A DNA stretch of 64,000 nt, from assembly GCF_003970675.1 (NCBI RefSeq), contig NZ_CP034562.1:4066001-4130000 (forward strand), read 5' to 3'. This stretch comes from Flammeovirga pectinis (GTDB lineage Bacteria; Bacteroidota; Bacteroidia; Cytophagales; Flammeovirgaceae). The notes beneath the pieces were generated by a model. The model was not told the origin of the DNA, searched no databases, and saw nothing but the letters and a program-made list of their open reading frames with translations. The position numbers were made by a program, and so were the translations under genes. Positions 37,687 to 47,012 of this stretch are shown piece by piece. The stretch's first letter is position 1, and each line of letters begins with the position of its first letter.

Positions 37687-40600
37687 ATGAAGAAAGTTTT
37701 ACTATTACTTAGCCTTCTAATATCTAGTATGGCATACAGTCAAAACCCTTGTGGTTTTGATAAACATCAAAATGAATATCTTAATGTTCACCCTGAAGCA
37801 AAAAATGAATTACTGAATAGTCTAAATTCAAATGCAAGGATTAATGTTAACACTGTATACAAAATCCCTGTAATTTTCATGGTGGCACATACAGGTCAAA
37901 ATGAAGGGCAAGATATAAACCTATCTAGAAAGAGTTTATTACAAGGCGTTGCCGCGTTAAACAAATGGTTTAAGGATTCTGGAACTTTTACAAGTAAAGC
38001 TGCTGTTGCTGGAACACCTAATATTGAATTCGAATTGGCCACAATTGATAGAAGTGGTAACGCATTTAATGGGGTACTCAGATCAGATTGTTCTACAATT
38101 ACGAATTATTCTAATGGTGTTGATTTCGATAACAGTTTAAACATTGGTACAACTGCTAGTACATTAATACAGCATTTTGAAAATCAATTTGGTACTTACG
38201 AAAGCCGAGATTACTATAGAGTCTATGTCGTAAATAAGGTAAATGGTGCTTATGCATTTGCATCTACTGGGTATTGTGTAATGCCAGCATTTGGATTAGA
38301 AGGTTCTACTTTCCCTCATGAAACAGGACATTATTTATCTTTACCACATACATTTGCTGGTGGTGGTTCTGAGACAAGTCCCGCTTGTCCATCTAATAGT
38401 AACTGTGCTACTGATGGAGATCGTTTTTGCGACACTCCACCTCATCCACATCCACAAATTACCAATACTGCAGACGGAGATAAAATATGTCCAAGTGGAG
38501 TTGCTTCACCTGTTTTGAAATATAACTTCATGAATTACTACCAAGACCCGATTATGTTTACAACGGATCAAGTAAATCAAATGAGAAGTCATATTCAGTC
38601 AAGTAGTGATAAACAAAATTTAGTCTTAAGGGAAAAAGCAAAAGAAATTGCTAAACCTGTTGTCGACTTTGCTTTTGAAGGTTCATGTTCTGGCGAAATT
38701 ATTAGCTTTTTAGAATTGACTGAAAATGGTCCTACTTCATATTCTTGGGATTTTGGTGACAACTCAAATTCTACCGAAAAGAATCCATCACACACCTATG
38801 CACAGGAAGGTACCTATACTATTTCTCTAACAGCTAGTAATACGTATGGCACAACGGTAAAAAGTAAGACTATTGATATTAGAAATACTCTTAAGGCTTA
38901 CCAAACGCCAAATACTCAAGGTTTGATGAGTATTAACCCTATCGGAAAAATTAATTTTGGTGGAAAAATTGTTGAATTTAGTAATATTTTTAGTGGTTAT
39001 TCTGATGATGTATGTAGTACATATATTTTCGAAGCTGGAAATACATATTATAGTTCTGTAATATTAAGAGACGGCTTAGCTGCTAATTCATCGTATGCAA
39101 TATATGCTGATTTCAATCAAGACGGTAAGTTTGATGGTCAACAAGAGAAAATAAGTAGTGGAATCAAACCTAGCGCCAGTGAATATAAAGTAGATTTCAC
39201 TCTCAATATTCCACAAACAGTATTATCTAATAAAAAGATAAGATTAAGAATTCTTTTTGGTGATGCTACCAATGATGTACAGACTACTAACCCGCTTTCA
39301 GGTGTTGCCACAGTTGTTAAAGATATCTCTGCATTTATTATTGGAGGTACAACTTCTAGTGATTTTACAAACAACCCTACAAGTGTAACCAATACTAGTT
39401 TTGATATTACTTGGAATGCACCTCAAGGTAGTAGCCTTACACCTTCTGGATATTTATTAGATGTTGCTTATGATGAATTATTTAATAATAAAGTAAGTGG
39501 TTATGATGATAAGGATGTCACATCTTCGAATAGTACCTCAATAACAGGATTACAAACTGGAGCGACTTATTACTACAGAATCAAAGCACAATACAGTAGT
39601 GATAATAACTATTTAGTTGTATCATCTGCTAAAAATGTAAAAGCTGTAGGGCAATATGACAATGATCAAACCAACCATTTAAGTATCGCTACCTCTACCA
39701 ATACCGCTGTGATTAAATGGGATGAAGGGACAAATGGAAATACATTATTACAAGTATCTTCCACTCCATATGACTTTACTCTACCGACTGATGGTACTAC
39801 GTACACAAATAATTCGAGTGCAGGTTCAGGTAAAACTTGGTGGGTTACCTCCAACGACTCAATCATTGTAACTGGATTAAATTCGGAACAAACCTATTAT
39901 GTAAGGGCATTTGATTATACTGGTACAACTTATAATCAAGGCATTGGACGTGAAAGTATTCTACCATTTTCTACTGTCTGTAATATGCTTGGGATAAATA
40001 TTAACCAAGGTCAAGGCCACCCTACCGATTTCAGTCTCTCTACTTTATCAGTCCCTAATGCTGGTAATCCAACAAGTGGAACACCTGTACTATCTACTTT
40101 TGGAAATGGAGCTGCAACTTTAAATGTTGGTGTTGATTACCAAGGGTCTTATAATGTAGTCAGTGGATATTCTACTAAAGGATATATTGATTTTAATAAA
40201 AATGGAGTTTTTGAGTTATCAGAAGAAGTTTATGATAACAGTTCTCAAAAAAGTCAATCCTCTCAAATTTTCACAATTAATATCCCTACTACTGTAGCTG
40301 CGGGGGTTTATGTATTAAGAGTTAGTGCTAGATTTAATGCAGGTAACATAGCACCATGTGGAAGTTCAGGGTATGGCGGTGCAGTTGATTATCAACTGAA
40401 CGTAGAAAACTCTAACTGTACATCGACTTCGATTACAGCAAATTCAGCTTCTTTGTCTGCAATCAATGCTGATTGTTCATTAGCCACTATAACACCACCT
40501 ACAGCAACTACAGATTGTGGTTTCCCTCTTACAGCCACAACAACTACTACGTTTCCTATTACGGCTTCAACGACTGTTTTTTGGGTGTTTGATGATGGCA

Positions 40601-41565
40601 ATGGAAATCAACTTACTCAATCGCAAAGTGTGACGATATCAAGTTTAAATAATGCTTATACAGTTGCAAATAATACGATTACAGCAAGTGCTTCTGGAAC
40701 TGGAATTACATATCAATGGTATAATTGTTCAAACAATTCTGCAATATCTGGAGCTACTTCAAGTTCTTATAGTCCAAGTGCTTCTGGTAGTTACAAAGTG
40801 AAAATTAGTAAAGGTACATGTGAAGTATATAGTTCTTGTTATCAGTATACGGCGGGATGTACAATCATTGCAATAACACCTTCAGAATCTAGTTTAACAA
40901 CTTTAAGTTCATTCTGTGAAATTACACAATTGACACCTCCAAGTGCCTCTACAAATTGTAATAGTACAATTCAGGCTACTACAAATGTAAGCTTACCTAT
41001 TACGACTAGTACAGATATAACTTGGACGTATTCTGCTAATGGAATTACAGAAACACAAACACAAAGAGTTGAAATTAATGGAAGCCTATCAATAAGTTTA
41101 TCTTCAGGTATTTTATCTGCATCAATAAATGATAGTAATTATACTTATCAATGGTACACATGTGGTAGTAATAATTCTGAAACAGCTATCACTAGTGCTA
41201 CAAGTTCTACATATACCCCTTTAACATCAGGTAGTTATAAGGTTAAAGTTAGCTCAACTGCCTCAAGTTGTAGTACGATTACCTCAACGTGTTTTGATTT
41301 TATTGTAACATCGTTGGTAGATAATTTATGGTTAAAAGAAGTATATATTTATCCTAATCCATCAGAAAGTAAGCTAAATATTGGTGGTGTTGGTAATAAA
41401 ATATTTAGTTATAAAATAATAACTCAAGATGGTAAAATAATTTCGGAGCAAAAAGGACTACTTTCTAATGAATCTATAGAAACAAGTCAACTAAAAAATG
41501 GATTATATTTAATTCAAATTGAAAGTAATGATAATATAAAAACATTGAAATTTTTGAAAAAATAG
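37687..41565 (+). CDS. Secreted M43-like zinc metalloprotease with PKD, GEVED-like and T9SS domains
   Basis: 1292 aa with signal peptide 'MKKVLLLLSLLISSMAYSQ'. The pappalysin-type catalytic domain (about residues 55-315) has zinc motif HETGHYLSLPH at His211-His221 and a Met-turn-like 'YNFMNYYQDP'. The conserved Gly of HExxHxxGxxH is Ser218 here. Downstream are a PKD domain ('YSWDFGDNSNSTEKNPSHTY'), GEVED-like modules ('YAIYADFNQDGKFDGQQEKI', 'KGYIDFNKNGVFELSEEVYD'), a fibronectin III domain ('TSFDITWNAP', 'GLQTGATYYYRIKA'), two Cys/Ser/Thr-rich Ig-like repeats ('YQWYNCSNNSAISGA', 'YQWYTCGSNNS') and a T9SS sorting domain ('VYIYPNPSESKLNIGG' to 'KTLKFLKK'). It probably degrades extracellular protein. 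It is flanked on both sides by copies of the same terminator. Confidence 0.9.
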   Translation: MKKVLLLLSLLISSMAYSQNPCGFDKHQNEYLNVHPEAKNELLNSLNSNARINVNTVYKIPVIFMVAHTGQNEGQDINLSRKSLLQGVAALNKWFKDSGTFTSKAAVAGTPNIEFELATIDRSGNAFNGVLRSDCSTITNYSNGVDFDNSLNIGTTASTLIQHFENQFGTYESRDYYRVYVVNKVNGAYAFASTGYCVMPAFGLEGSTFPHETGHYLSLPHTFAGGGSETSPACPSNSNCATDGDRFCDTPPHPHPQITNTADGDKICPSGVASPVLKYNFMNYYQDPIMFTTDQVNQMRSHIQSSSDKQNLVLREKAKEIAKPVVDFAFEGSCSGEIISFLELTENGPTSYSWDFGDNSNSTEKNPSHTYAQEGTYTISLTASNTYGTTVKSKTIDIRNTLKAYQTPNTQGLMSINPIGKINFGGKIVEFSNIFSGYSDDVCSTYIFEAGNTYYSSVILRDGLAANSSYAIYADFNQDGKFDGQQEKISSGIKPSASEYKVDFTLNIPQTVLSNKKIRLRILFGDATNDVQTTNPLSGVATVVKDISAFIIGGTTSSDFTNNPTSVTNTSFDITWNAPQGSSLTPSGYLLDVAYDELFNNKVSGYDDKDVTSSNSTSITGLQTGATYYYRIKAQYSSDNNYLVVSSAKNVKAVGQYDNDQTNHLSIATSTNTAVIKWDEGTNGNTLLQVSSTPYDFTLPTDGTTYTNNSSAGSGKTWWVTSNDSIIVTGLNSEQTYYVRAFDYTGTTYNQGIGRESILPFSTVCNMLGININQGQGHPTDFSLSTLSVPNAGNPTSGTPVLSTFGNGAATLNVGVDYQGSYNVVSGYSTKGYIDFNKNGVFELSEEVYDNSSQKSQSSQIFTINIPTTVAAGVYVLRVSARFNAGNIAPCGSSGYGGAVDYQLNVENSNCTSTSITANSASLSAINADCSLATITPPTATTDCGFPLTATTTTTFPITASTTVFWVFDDGNGNQLTQSQSVTISSLNNAYTVANNTITASASGTGITYQWYNCSNNSAISGATSSSYSPSASGSYKVKISKGTCEVYSSCYQYTAGCTIIAITPSESSLTTLSSFCEITQLTPPSASTNCNSTIQATTNVSLPITTSTDITWTYSANGITETQTQRVEINGSLSISLSSGILSASINDSNYTYQWYTCGSNNSETAITSATSSTYTPLTSGSYKVKVSSTASSCSTITSTCFDFIVTSLVDNLWLKEVYIYPNPSESKLNIGGVGNKIFSYKIITQDGKIISEQKGLLSNESIETSQLKNGLYLIQIESNDNIKTLKFLKK

Positions 41566-41591
41566 TTATTTAAAAAACATTTTTACACAAA

Positions 41592-41626
41592 GAAAGGCTG
41601 TCTCATTTTAGTGTGAGACAGCCTTC
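41592..41626. terminator. Second copy of the adhesin-type terminator, between convergent genes
   Basis: Stem gaaaggctgtctca / tgagacagcc-ttc (41592-41605 with 41614-41626), loop ttttagtg, then a T7 run. It differs from 37427-37462 by one missing T in the right arm, and the flanking catttttacacaaa is also shared. It lies between the protease gene and the convergent DUF1254 gene and can serve both strands. Confidence 0.85.
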
Positions 41627-41644
41627 TTTTTTTACCAAAACCTA

Positions 41645-43150
41645 TTACTTACTAGTATCTACAGATTGTACTTCTTCTATCTCATTTAATCTCCAAATAC
41701 CCTCAATCCATTCTTTTTCTGGACCGTAATTTCTAAATATTGTAAACCAAGATTTACCAGGGATAGTCTGTAACCAGTTTCCTTTTTTACCTTCAATTGG
41801 TTCTGGAGAGAAGTAAATATCTAAAGAACCATCTTCATTATACACTAATTTTTTCTGATTACTATCCAAAGATGGGTGCTCTTGATCTGTTTGAATCATA
41901 GATCTTGTTTGCGTATCGTATAATGTTACCGCCCAGAATCTTGCAGTAGGAACATCTGCATCGATATGTAATGAATATGTTTTCCCCCCATCGTAAGCAA
42001 TACCATCTTGAGCTACATAAGAGATACCATAATCAGACCCTTTTCCTTCAATTCTTAATGCCATTGCTGGTGTAACGCCAGTGTAAGAATAGTGAAACAT
42101 ATCTCTAGCTTCTTTCTTTACAGCACCGTTATCATTAAAAAATACATCTCTATCTGCATAACCCATTCTCCATCTACTAGAAACATTGTCTTCATATAAA
42201 CTCACGCCTTTTTGTCTTGGATACCAAGCAATTGAACGGGCACTCGCATTCCCTAAAGCTACTGCATCTGTAAGGATGGCTTTCATTCTTGGATCTGGAT
42301 TAAAAGCTTTCCCTTTTTCTATACCAATAGCACGGAAAGTACCTAAAAGTTCTTCATCAAAAGCAGTGGTAGATTCGTACTGCACCATTTCATGAATTTC
42401 ATTATAGAACTCAAAATTATTGGCGTGGATTGTATTCATCACTTTTCCAGAGGCGTGAATAAAATTCATGTCATCACGTAATTCTGGTTGATCTGCAGGA
42501 TAAGAACGGTAATTTGCCATTACATTATCAATTGTTTTCTGATCTCCATTCATACGTAATAGCACCCAATTTACATGTGATTTTGAACGTATTACAAAAC
42601 AATCTTTAGGTACTTCTCCTTCATATCCTACAGGAAGAATAGCATATCTACCTCCTTTACCTTTATCTCTACCAACCATACCTAAATCACATACATAATC
42701 AAAAGCCATGTCGTTTACAAAACCTAAAGCTCCTGTTGGCACTTCTAAAATTACTACGCCATCTCTTTTTGTATCTATAAAACCTGTTACATACATTGTA
42801 GATGTGTTACCTGTTAGGAATTGTGATTTAGAATCCATCATTCCATCAAAAATCAAGGTAGAATTGGCAGTGGTATTCCCCATTTGGTAATGCCCTTTAT
42901 ACAGTGCCCAAATGGAAGCATAACGCATACCATCCATAAATGCCGTGTAGCCCCTAGATTTATCCATAAAATCGTAAGCTGTATTTACTGTTTCTTGACT
43001 TGGAACACCATCAAAATAAGTAAGTTGACCTTCTGTAGTTTCTACAGTATCTGGTGTTATAATATTTTCTGATATTTCCGTTGACATCTTATATTGAGCA
43101 TTTGCAAATGAAGATGCTAAGACGAATAAAGAGACTATATATTTTTTCAT
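41645..43150 (-). CDS. Secreted DUF1254/DUF1214-domain protein
   Basis: 501 aa with signal peptide 'MKKYIVSLFVLASSFANA'. The N-terminal part ('YFDGVPSQETVNTAYDFMDKSRGYTAFMDG', in pieces) and the middle 'GMVGRDKGKGGRYAILPVGYEG' are typical of DUF1254. The C-terminal ~150 residues ('DAVALGNASARSIAWYPR', 'FWAVTLYDTQTRSMIQTDQ', 'NWLQTIPGKSWFTIFRNYGP') are DUF1214. These two domains occur together in periplasmic or secreted proteins of unknown biochemical role. No enzyme activity can be assigned. It stands alone at the edge of the polysaccharide region, convergent with the protease gene. Confidence 0.88.
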   Translation of the reverse strand: MKKYIVSLFVLASSFANAQYKMSTEISENIITPDTVETTEGQLTYFDGVPSQETVNTAYDFMDKSRGYTAFMDGMRYASIWALYKGHYQMGNTTANSTLIFDGMMDSKSQFLTGNTSTMYVTGFIDTKRDGVVILEVPTGALGFVNDMAFDYVCDLGMVGRDKGKGGRYAILPVGYEGEVPKDCFVIRSKSHVNWVLLRMNGDQKTIDNVMANYRSYPADQPELRDDMNFIHASGKVMNTIHANNFEFYNEIHEMVQYESTTAFDEELLGTFRAIGIEKGKAFNPDPRMKAILTDAVALGNASARSIAWYPRQKGVSLYEDNVSSRWRMGYADRDVFFNDNGAVKKEARDMFHYSYTGVTPAMALRIEGKGSDYGISYVAQDGIAYDGGKTYSLHIDADVPTARFWAVTLYDTQTRSMIQTDQEHPSLDSNQKKLVYNEDGSLDIYFSPEPIEGKKGNWLQTIPGKSWFTIFRNYGPEKEWIEGIWRLNEIEEVQSVDTSK

Positions 43151-43408
43151 TTTATTGTAGATTATAATGTTTAAATCAAATGTTATCAGTGTGTTTTATT
43201 GTGCTGATAATTGATATAACGGGGATAATCTAGTATGAAAATGTCGAATTTTATTTTTGGAATGTCAGATTTTGTTCGTTGTCAATTTCGGTGGTAAAAA
43301 GCTATTTCTAAAATCACATTATTTAAATTAATTTTTATTCTTGCTTTACTGTCGACGACGACTATCTGATTGTCTTAAAGTTGACTATACAACAATAAAC
43401 CTAATTTT

Positions 43409-43921
43409 ATGAAGAATCTAGAAAAAACAATTCTCATATTCCTTCTAATGTTTTCATTTTCTCAAATGTCAAACGCTCAAGGTCATGAGAAAAATTTGCT
43501 TATTAAGGGAGCTACAGTAGATGTTCATCACACTGATTTTTATTCACCTCAGCAAATGAATTTTCTCTTTAACAACAATTCTTTTTTCGAACCGTTCCAA
43601 GATAATATTTATATCAATTTTGAGATGCCTTTGTTTACCATACAAGATGTTGCATTCGATATCTATGCAGCACCTAGATTAAGCTATTCTACATACCCTA
43701 TTCAATACACAGAAAATGGGCCTATTTATAATTCTGAAATGGAAATGAATGCAGGTTTAGTAATCAGAAAAGAAATTAACGGAAATACATTTAGTTTATA
43801 TATTGGCGGTAATACAAGTCAGGGTAATATTCATACAGAAGACACACAGATTGTTCCAACGGCTAGTTCTTTAATTAAAGGAACATCGAGTACTATTCCA
43901 ATGCGTTTTTATGAGAAATAA
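43409..43921 (+). CDS. Small secreted protein, beta-barrel-like, unknown function
   Basis: 170 aa with signal peptide 'MKNLEKTILIFLLMFSFSQMSNA'. The mature part has alternating polar/hydrophobic strands ('NIYINFEMPLFTIQDVAFDIYAAPRLSYS', in pieces; 'FSLYIGGNTSQGNIHTEDTQ'), which suggests a small outer-membrane or periplasmic beta protein. No family recognised. It is followed by a strong terminator, so it is a single-gene unit. Confidence 0.65.
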   Translation: MKNLEKTILIFLLMFSFSQMSNAQGHEKNLLIKGATVDVHHTDFYSPQQMNFLFNNNSFFEPFQDNIYINFEMPLFTIQDVAFDIYAAPRLSYSTYPIQYTENGPIYNSEMEMNAGLVIRKEINGNTFSLYIGGNTSQGNIHTEDTQIVPTASSLIKGTSSTIPMRFYEK

Positions 43922-43947
43922 TAGCTTGATGAAGATGATAAAAAAGC

Positions 43948-43976
43948 TACTCCTGTTTAAAGAAGTAGCTTTTTTT
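43948..43976. terminator. Terminator between convergent genes
   Basis: Hairpin with stem aagctact / agtagctt followed by a T8 run on the plus strand and preceded by an A-run, so it can serve the 170-aa gene and the convergent DUF4380 gene. Confidence 0.75.
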
Positions 43977-45430
43977 TATTGACTTATTTTTGAATATTCA
44001 TCTAGTAAGTGTTCTTTGTTATGCTTATCTAGAATTACAAGTTTTATGTCTGTACTATTTTTATCTATTTTCTGATTTACTTCAATTCCTTTTAAAGGAG
44101 AAACTTTACCTAAAGAGAGTTCCTTAGCTTTATTTTTCACGTTTAAGAATCTGATTTTCAACTCTCCTTCTATAAACGTTCCATACTCCCCTTTTACAGT
44201 GCTTGCCGTTATATCTAAAGCTAACTTTTTAGTAATAATACCCGATGCATTAACATCTAAAATTGGCGTACTAAGTAGTTTAGTTGCTCCATGTATTTCA
44301 GAATAATCAAAGGCTTCTCCAGCCGCTAACGTATAAATTGGTGTTTGTATTTCGGTCTCTAGGTACCCCGTCTCCATACCACTATTAAAAATAGCGACAT
44401 CTCCTCCTTCACAATAGGTTAGCGATTTATCAAAGGCTTCAAAAGTTTTAGAGAAAGCCGATAATGTTGTTTTATCTACATAACAAATCCATGCTTTAGA
44501 AGAAATCATGTGCATACCACCCATCAAATTATAATCAAAGTGTGCTTCATAAATTCCAGGAGCTACCTCGCCAGTCCAGTTAGTACCTTTATTAAGGTAC
44601 TTCTTTATATGTTCAGGATTTTTCTTATCTAATGGAAATCTATTTCTAGAAATATATCGCCAACGTTGTTCTGGTGTTACATCAATTCTAAATTGTTCTC
44701 CTCCCTTCATTTTATGCTCTTGGTCAAAAGGTACATAAGCTACAAAATTTTCACCATCTTGAAGTAAAGAATCTGTCCAAGAGACATGCTGACTTGAAAG
44801 CATGATTCCTCTTTTTACCTTCTTTTTACCTACGTTTCTTAAAGTATGTATATAATATACTTTACTAGATACATCTTCGATTTGAAGAGACCTTGTGTAC
44901 TGAATAGATTCTTCTACTTGTGGTTGAGTAAATCTTTTTTCCTTTCCAAACCAAACCGGCACTGGTAAATTCTGAACACCTGATTGTACTACAATTGTTG
45001 CTTTATCTATCTTATTTTCTGTAGAAAGTACTTTATAAGGAGCATCACCGATAATTACTGGTGGTGGCCATCTTTGTGATTTATCACCTTTAGCATTCAA
45101 TGCAAAATTATCTCTAGGAATTGGTACTAATCTATACCCTCCAAAATTCCTCCAATCTTTCATTTTCACATGATCATCGTTCGTGTAAGAACGCCCAAAT
45201 TCTTTAGGGTTTAACCACAGCGATTTTACATTGCCAAGATTATATTCTAACACTCTTCCACCAGCATCTGGCACTACCGTTACCGTGATAAAATCATTCT
45301 TTGCAACGTAATTGGTTTTCCATCCCCAATCATTATAATTATCAATAGCATTAATTGTTTGTCCATTAGTATCTATACTAAAAGATACTAGGCTACATAA
45401 TAGTAGCAGAGAAAAATAGCTTATTTTCAT
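43976..45430 (-). CDS. Secreted DUF4380/aldose-epimerase-like protein of the galactan region
   Basis: 484 aa with signal peptide ending 'SIDTNGQ'. The beta-sandwich body opens 'ITVTVVPDAGGRVLEYNLG' and 'WRNFGGYRLVPIPRDN', characteristic of DUF4380, a galactose-mutarotase-like fold often found in marine polysaccharide loci. Further marks are 'YYIHTLRNVGKKKVKRGIML' and 'VAPGIYEAHFDYNLMGGMHM'. Catalytic function is unproven; binding or epimerisation of released sugars is an inference from fold and context. It lies 49 bp downstream of the kappa-carrageenase-like GH16 gene, in the same operon. Confidence 0.75.
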   Translation of the reverse strand: MKISYFSLLLLCSLVSFSIDTNGQTINAIDNYNDWGWKTNYVAKNDFITVTVVPDAGGRVLEYNLGNVKSLWLNPKEFGRSYTNDDHVKMKDWRNFGGYRLVPIPRDNFALNAKGDKSQRWPPPVIIGDAPYKVLSTENKIDKATIVVQSGVQNLPVPVWFGKEKRFTQPQVEESIQYTRSLQIEDVSSKVYYIHTLRNVGKKKVKRGIMLSSQHVSWTDSLLQDGENFVAYVPFDQEHKMKGGEQFRIDVTPEQRWRYISRNRFPLDKKNPEHIKKYLNKGTNWTGEVAPGIYEAHFDYNLMGGMHMISSKAWICYVDKTTLSAFSKTFEAFDKSLTYCEGGDVAIFNSGMETGYLETEIQTPIYTLAAGEAFDYSEIHGATKLLSTPILDVNASGIITKKLALDITASTVKGEYGTFIEGELKIRFLNVKNKAKELSLGKVSPLKGIEVNQKIDKNSTDIKLVILDKHNKEHLLDEYSKISQ

Positions 45431-45479
45431 TTCGGTAAAATTTATTTAGTAAAGTGAGTTGTTATTCTAGCGTAACTGC

Positions 45480-46394
45480 TTATTTCTTTTTCCAAACCCT
45501 TACATAATCTACAAACATAGAGGTAGGCATTTGATCCAATGCTTTTCTTGTTTTTTCGTCCGTTGTAGGATCAATAGCATTATTTCTGTTATTATAGAAT
45601 TTTACAAATGGTTTGCGTAACCCTAAAGACAGCGTAACATTCATAGGTCGGTGCCAATAGATATTCTTTTTTCTAGCCACCTCTACACCGTCAATAAACC
45701 AGATTATTTCTTTCTTGTTAACTTCGCAACCATATACATGATAGTCCTCGCTTGGATTCCAAGGAGCTCTCCATTTATTTAATTGTTCTTCTGGATATTT
45801 TTTTGGCCTGTGCCATTCTCTTTTTCCATCTACTTTTATTACAGCATGTAAATTAAGATCAATATCCTGTATATCTTCTTGGTGTTTATTGTACCAATCA
45901 AATTGTTGTAATTCCACAACATCTATTTCGCAGTAAACAGGTTCGCCATCTTTAGCTTCCTTATCAAAATCACTAAAAAGCCAGAAAGATGGGCAAACAC
46001 CCTCTGCCAAAGAAGCTCCTTTAATTCTTGCTTCAAAATAACCGTACGTAAATGCTCGATAAGATTTTAGAATACCAGATTTAAAATATGTGTTTTTATC
46101 CTCTTCGTTGTTATAGTTGGGGCGCATAGTGATTTTTGCAATGCCATCTTTAATAGTAACATTGCTATCATTGTCCCATTTCCATGCTGTTGTATTTGGA
46201 AGTTTGCCATTTTGCATCCATTTTTTCCAATCTGGATTTTCGGCATTAAATTCATCAGAAGCACTCCATTGAATTTCCCACTTATCATTACTTTTAGTAG
46301 TAGCGAGTGGTTTTTGTGCAAGAACTATTAAACCTATAAAATTACTCAATAGTAGAATAATTATATGTGGTCTAAGTTTTATTTGTTTCGTCAT
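45480..46394 (-). CDS. GH16 family endo-galactanase, kappa-carrageenase-like
   Basis: 304 aa with an N-terminal signal or anchor ('IIILLLSNFIGLIVLAQ'). A single GH16 domain with the bulged catalytic motif EIDVVE: nucleophile Glu156, Asp158, acid/base Glu161. The following 'LQQFDWYNKHQEDI' and 'DLNLHAVI', with 'MNVTLSLGLRKPFVKFY' near the end, resemble kappa-carrageenases as I remember them (subfamily assignment not checked). It would cut beta-1,4 links in kappa-carrageenan or a related galactan outside the cell. No T9SS sorting domain follows. It is transcribed away from the HTCS gene with the DUF4380 gene. Confidence 0.85.
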   Translation of the reverse strand: MTKQIKLRPHIIILLLSNFIGLIVLAQKPLATTKSNDKWEIQWSASDEFNAENPDWKKWMQNGKLPNTTAWKWDNDSNVTIKDGIAKITMRPNYNNEEDKNTYFKSGILKSYRAFTYGYFEARIKGASLAEGVCPSFWLFSDFDKEAKDGEPVYCEIDVVELQQFDWYNKHQEDIQDIDLNLHAVIKVDGKREWHRPKKYPEEQLNKWRAPWNPSEDYHVYGCEVNKKEIIWFIDGVEVARKKNIYWHRPMNVTLSLGLRKPFVKFYNNRNNAIDPTTDEKTRKALDQMPTSMFVDYVRVWKKK

Positions 46395-47012
46395 CTTTAA
46401 AATTTCTATTCCTTAAAATTTAAATTAAAAAGAGACAAATAGATTCGACATTTAAATATAAGGAAAAATACTATGGCTTATAACGATCTACTACTTTCAT
46501 GTTCTTAAACGAACAAAGTATTGACGCTTACCAAAATTGATATATTAGTTATTAATAAAATCAAAAGGGAAAGTATGAAACATTTCTCTTTTTTATTTTT
46601 TTCATTTTATGCTTTTTTTAATTCTAAAACATTAAATTTCTCTTTCGAATTCATAGTAATAATAATTAAAATTGAGAAAAAACTAACTTAACACCCCAAA
46701 AAACTCCATTTACACCCATAAAATTAACGCAGAGTATCATTTGATTTACGCTAAGTAACAAACCGCTAAAACAACATATAACACCACACAACCTCGTGTT
46801 AACAAAATTAAATGATCAAAATATATTATTTAAAATTATCCAATAATTTCTTAGTTAAATCCTTGCTGAAGCATAATGTATTGTTTACATTTATAACACA
46901 CTATTATAAAAACAACACAGTATTTTATTATTTTTTTTTGCATAAACTGTGTTTAGAAAAAGATAAACATACACTTTTTTGAGATTCAACATTTGACTTT
47001 ACTTTAACTTAC
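46395..47012. promoter_or_regulatory. 618-bp divergent regulatory region between GH16 and HTCS genes
   Basis: No ORF or RNA gene recognised. Very AT-rich, with a T10 run at 46931-46939. It separates the divergently transcribed GH16/DUF4380 operon and the HTCS gene and should hold both promoters and possibly HTCS binding sites. I found no convincing operator repeat. Confidence 0.4.

Noticed and set aside
46395-47012. Consensus Bacteroidota promoter or HTCS operator upstream of the HTCS gene
   Set aside because: Candidate TTTG and TAnnTTTG elements did not occur at the right spacing, and the short inverted repeat near 46780-46800 is only 5 bp per arm.
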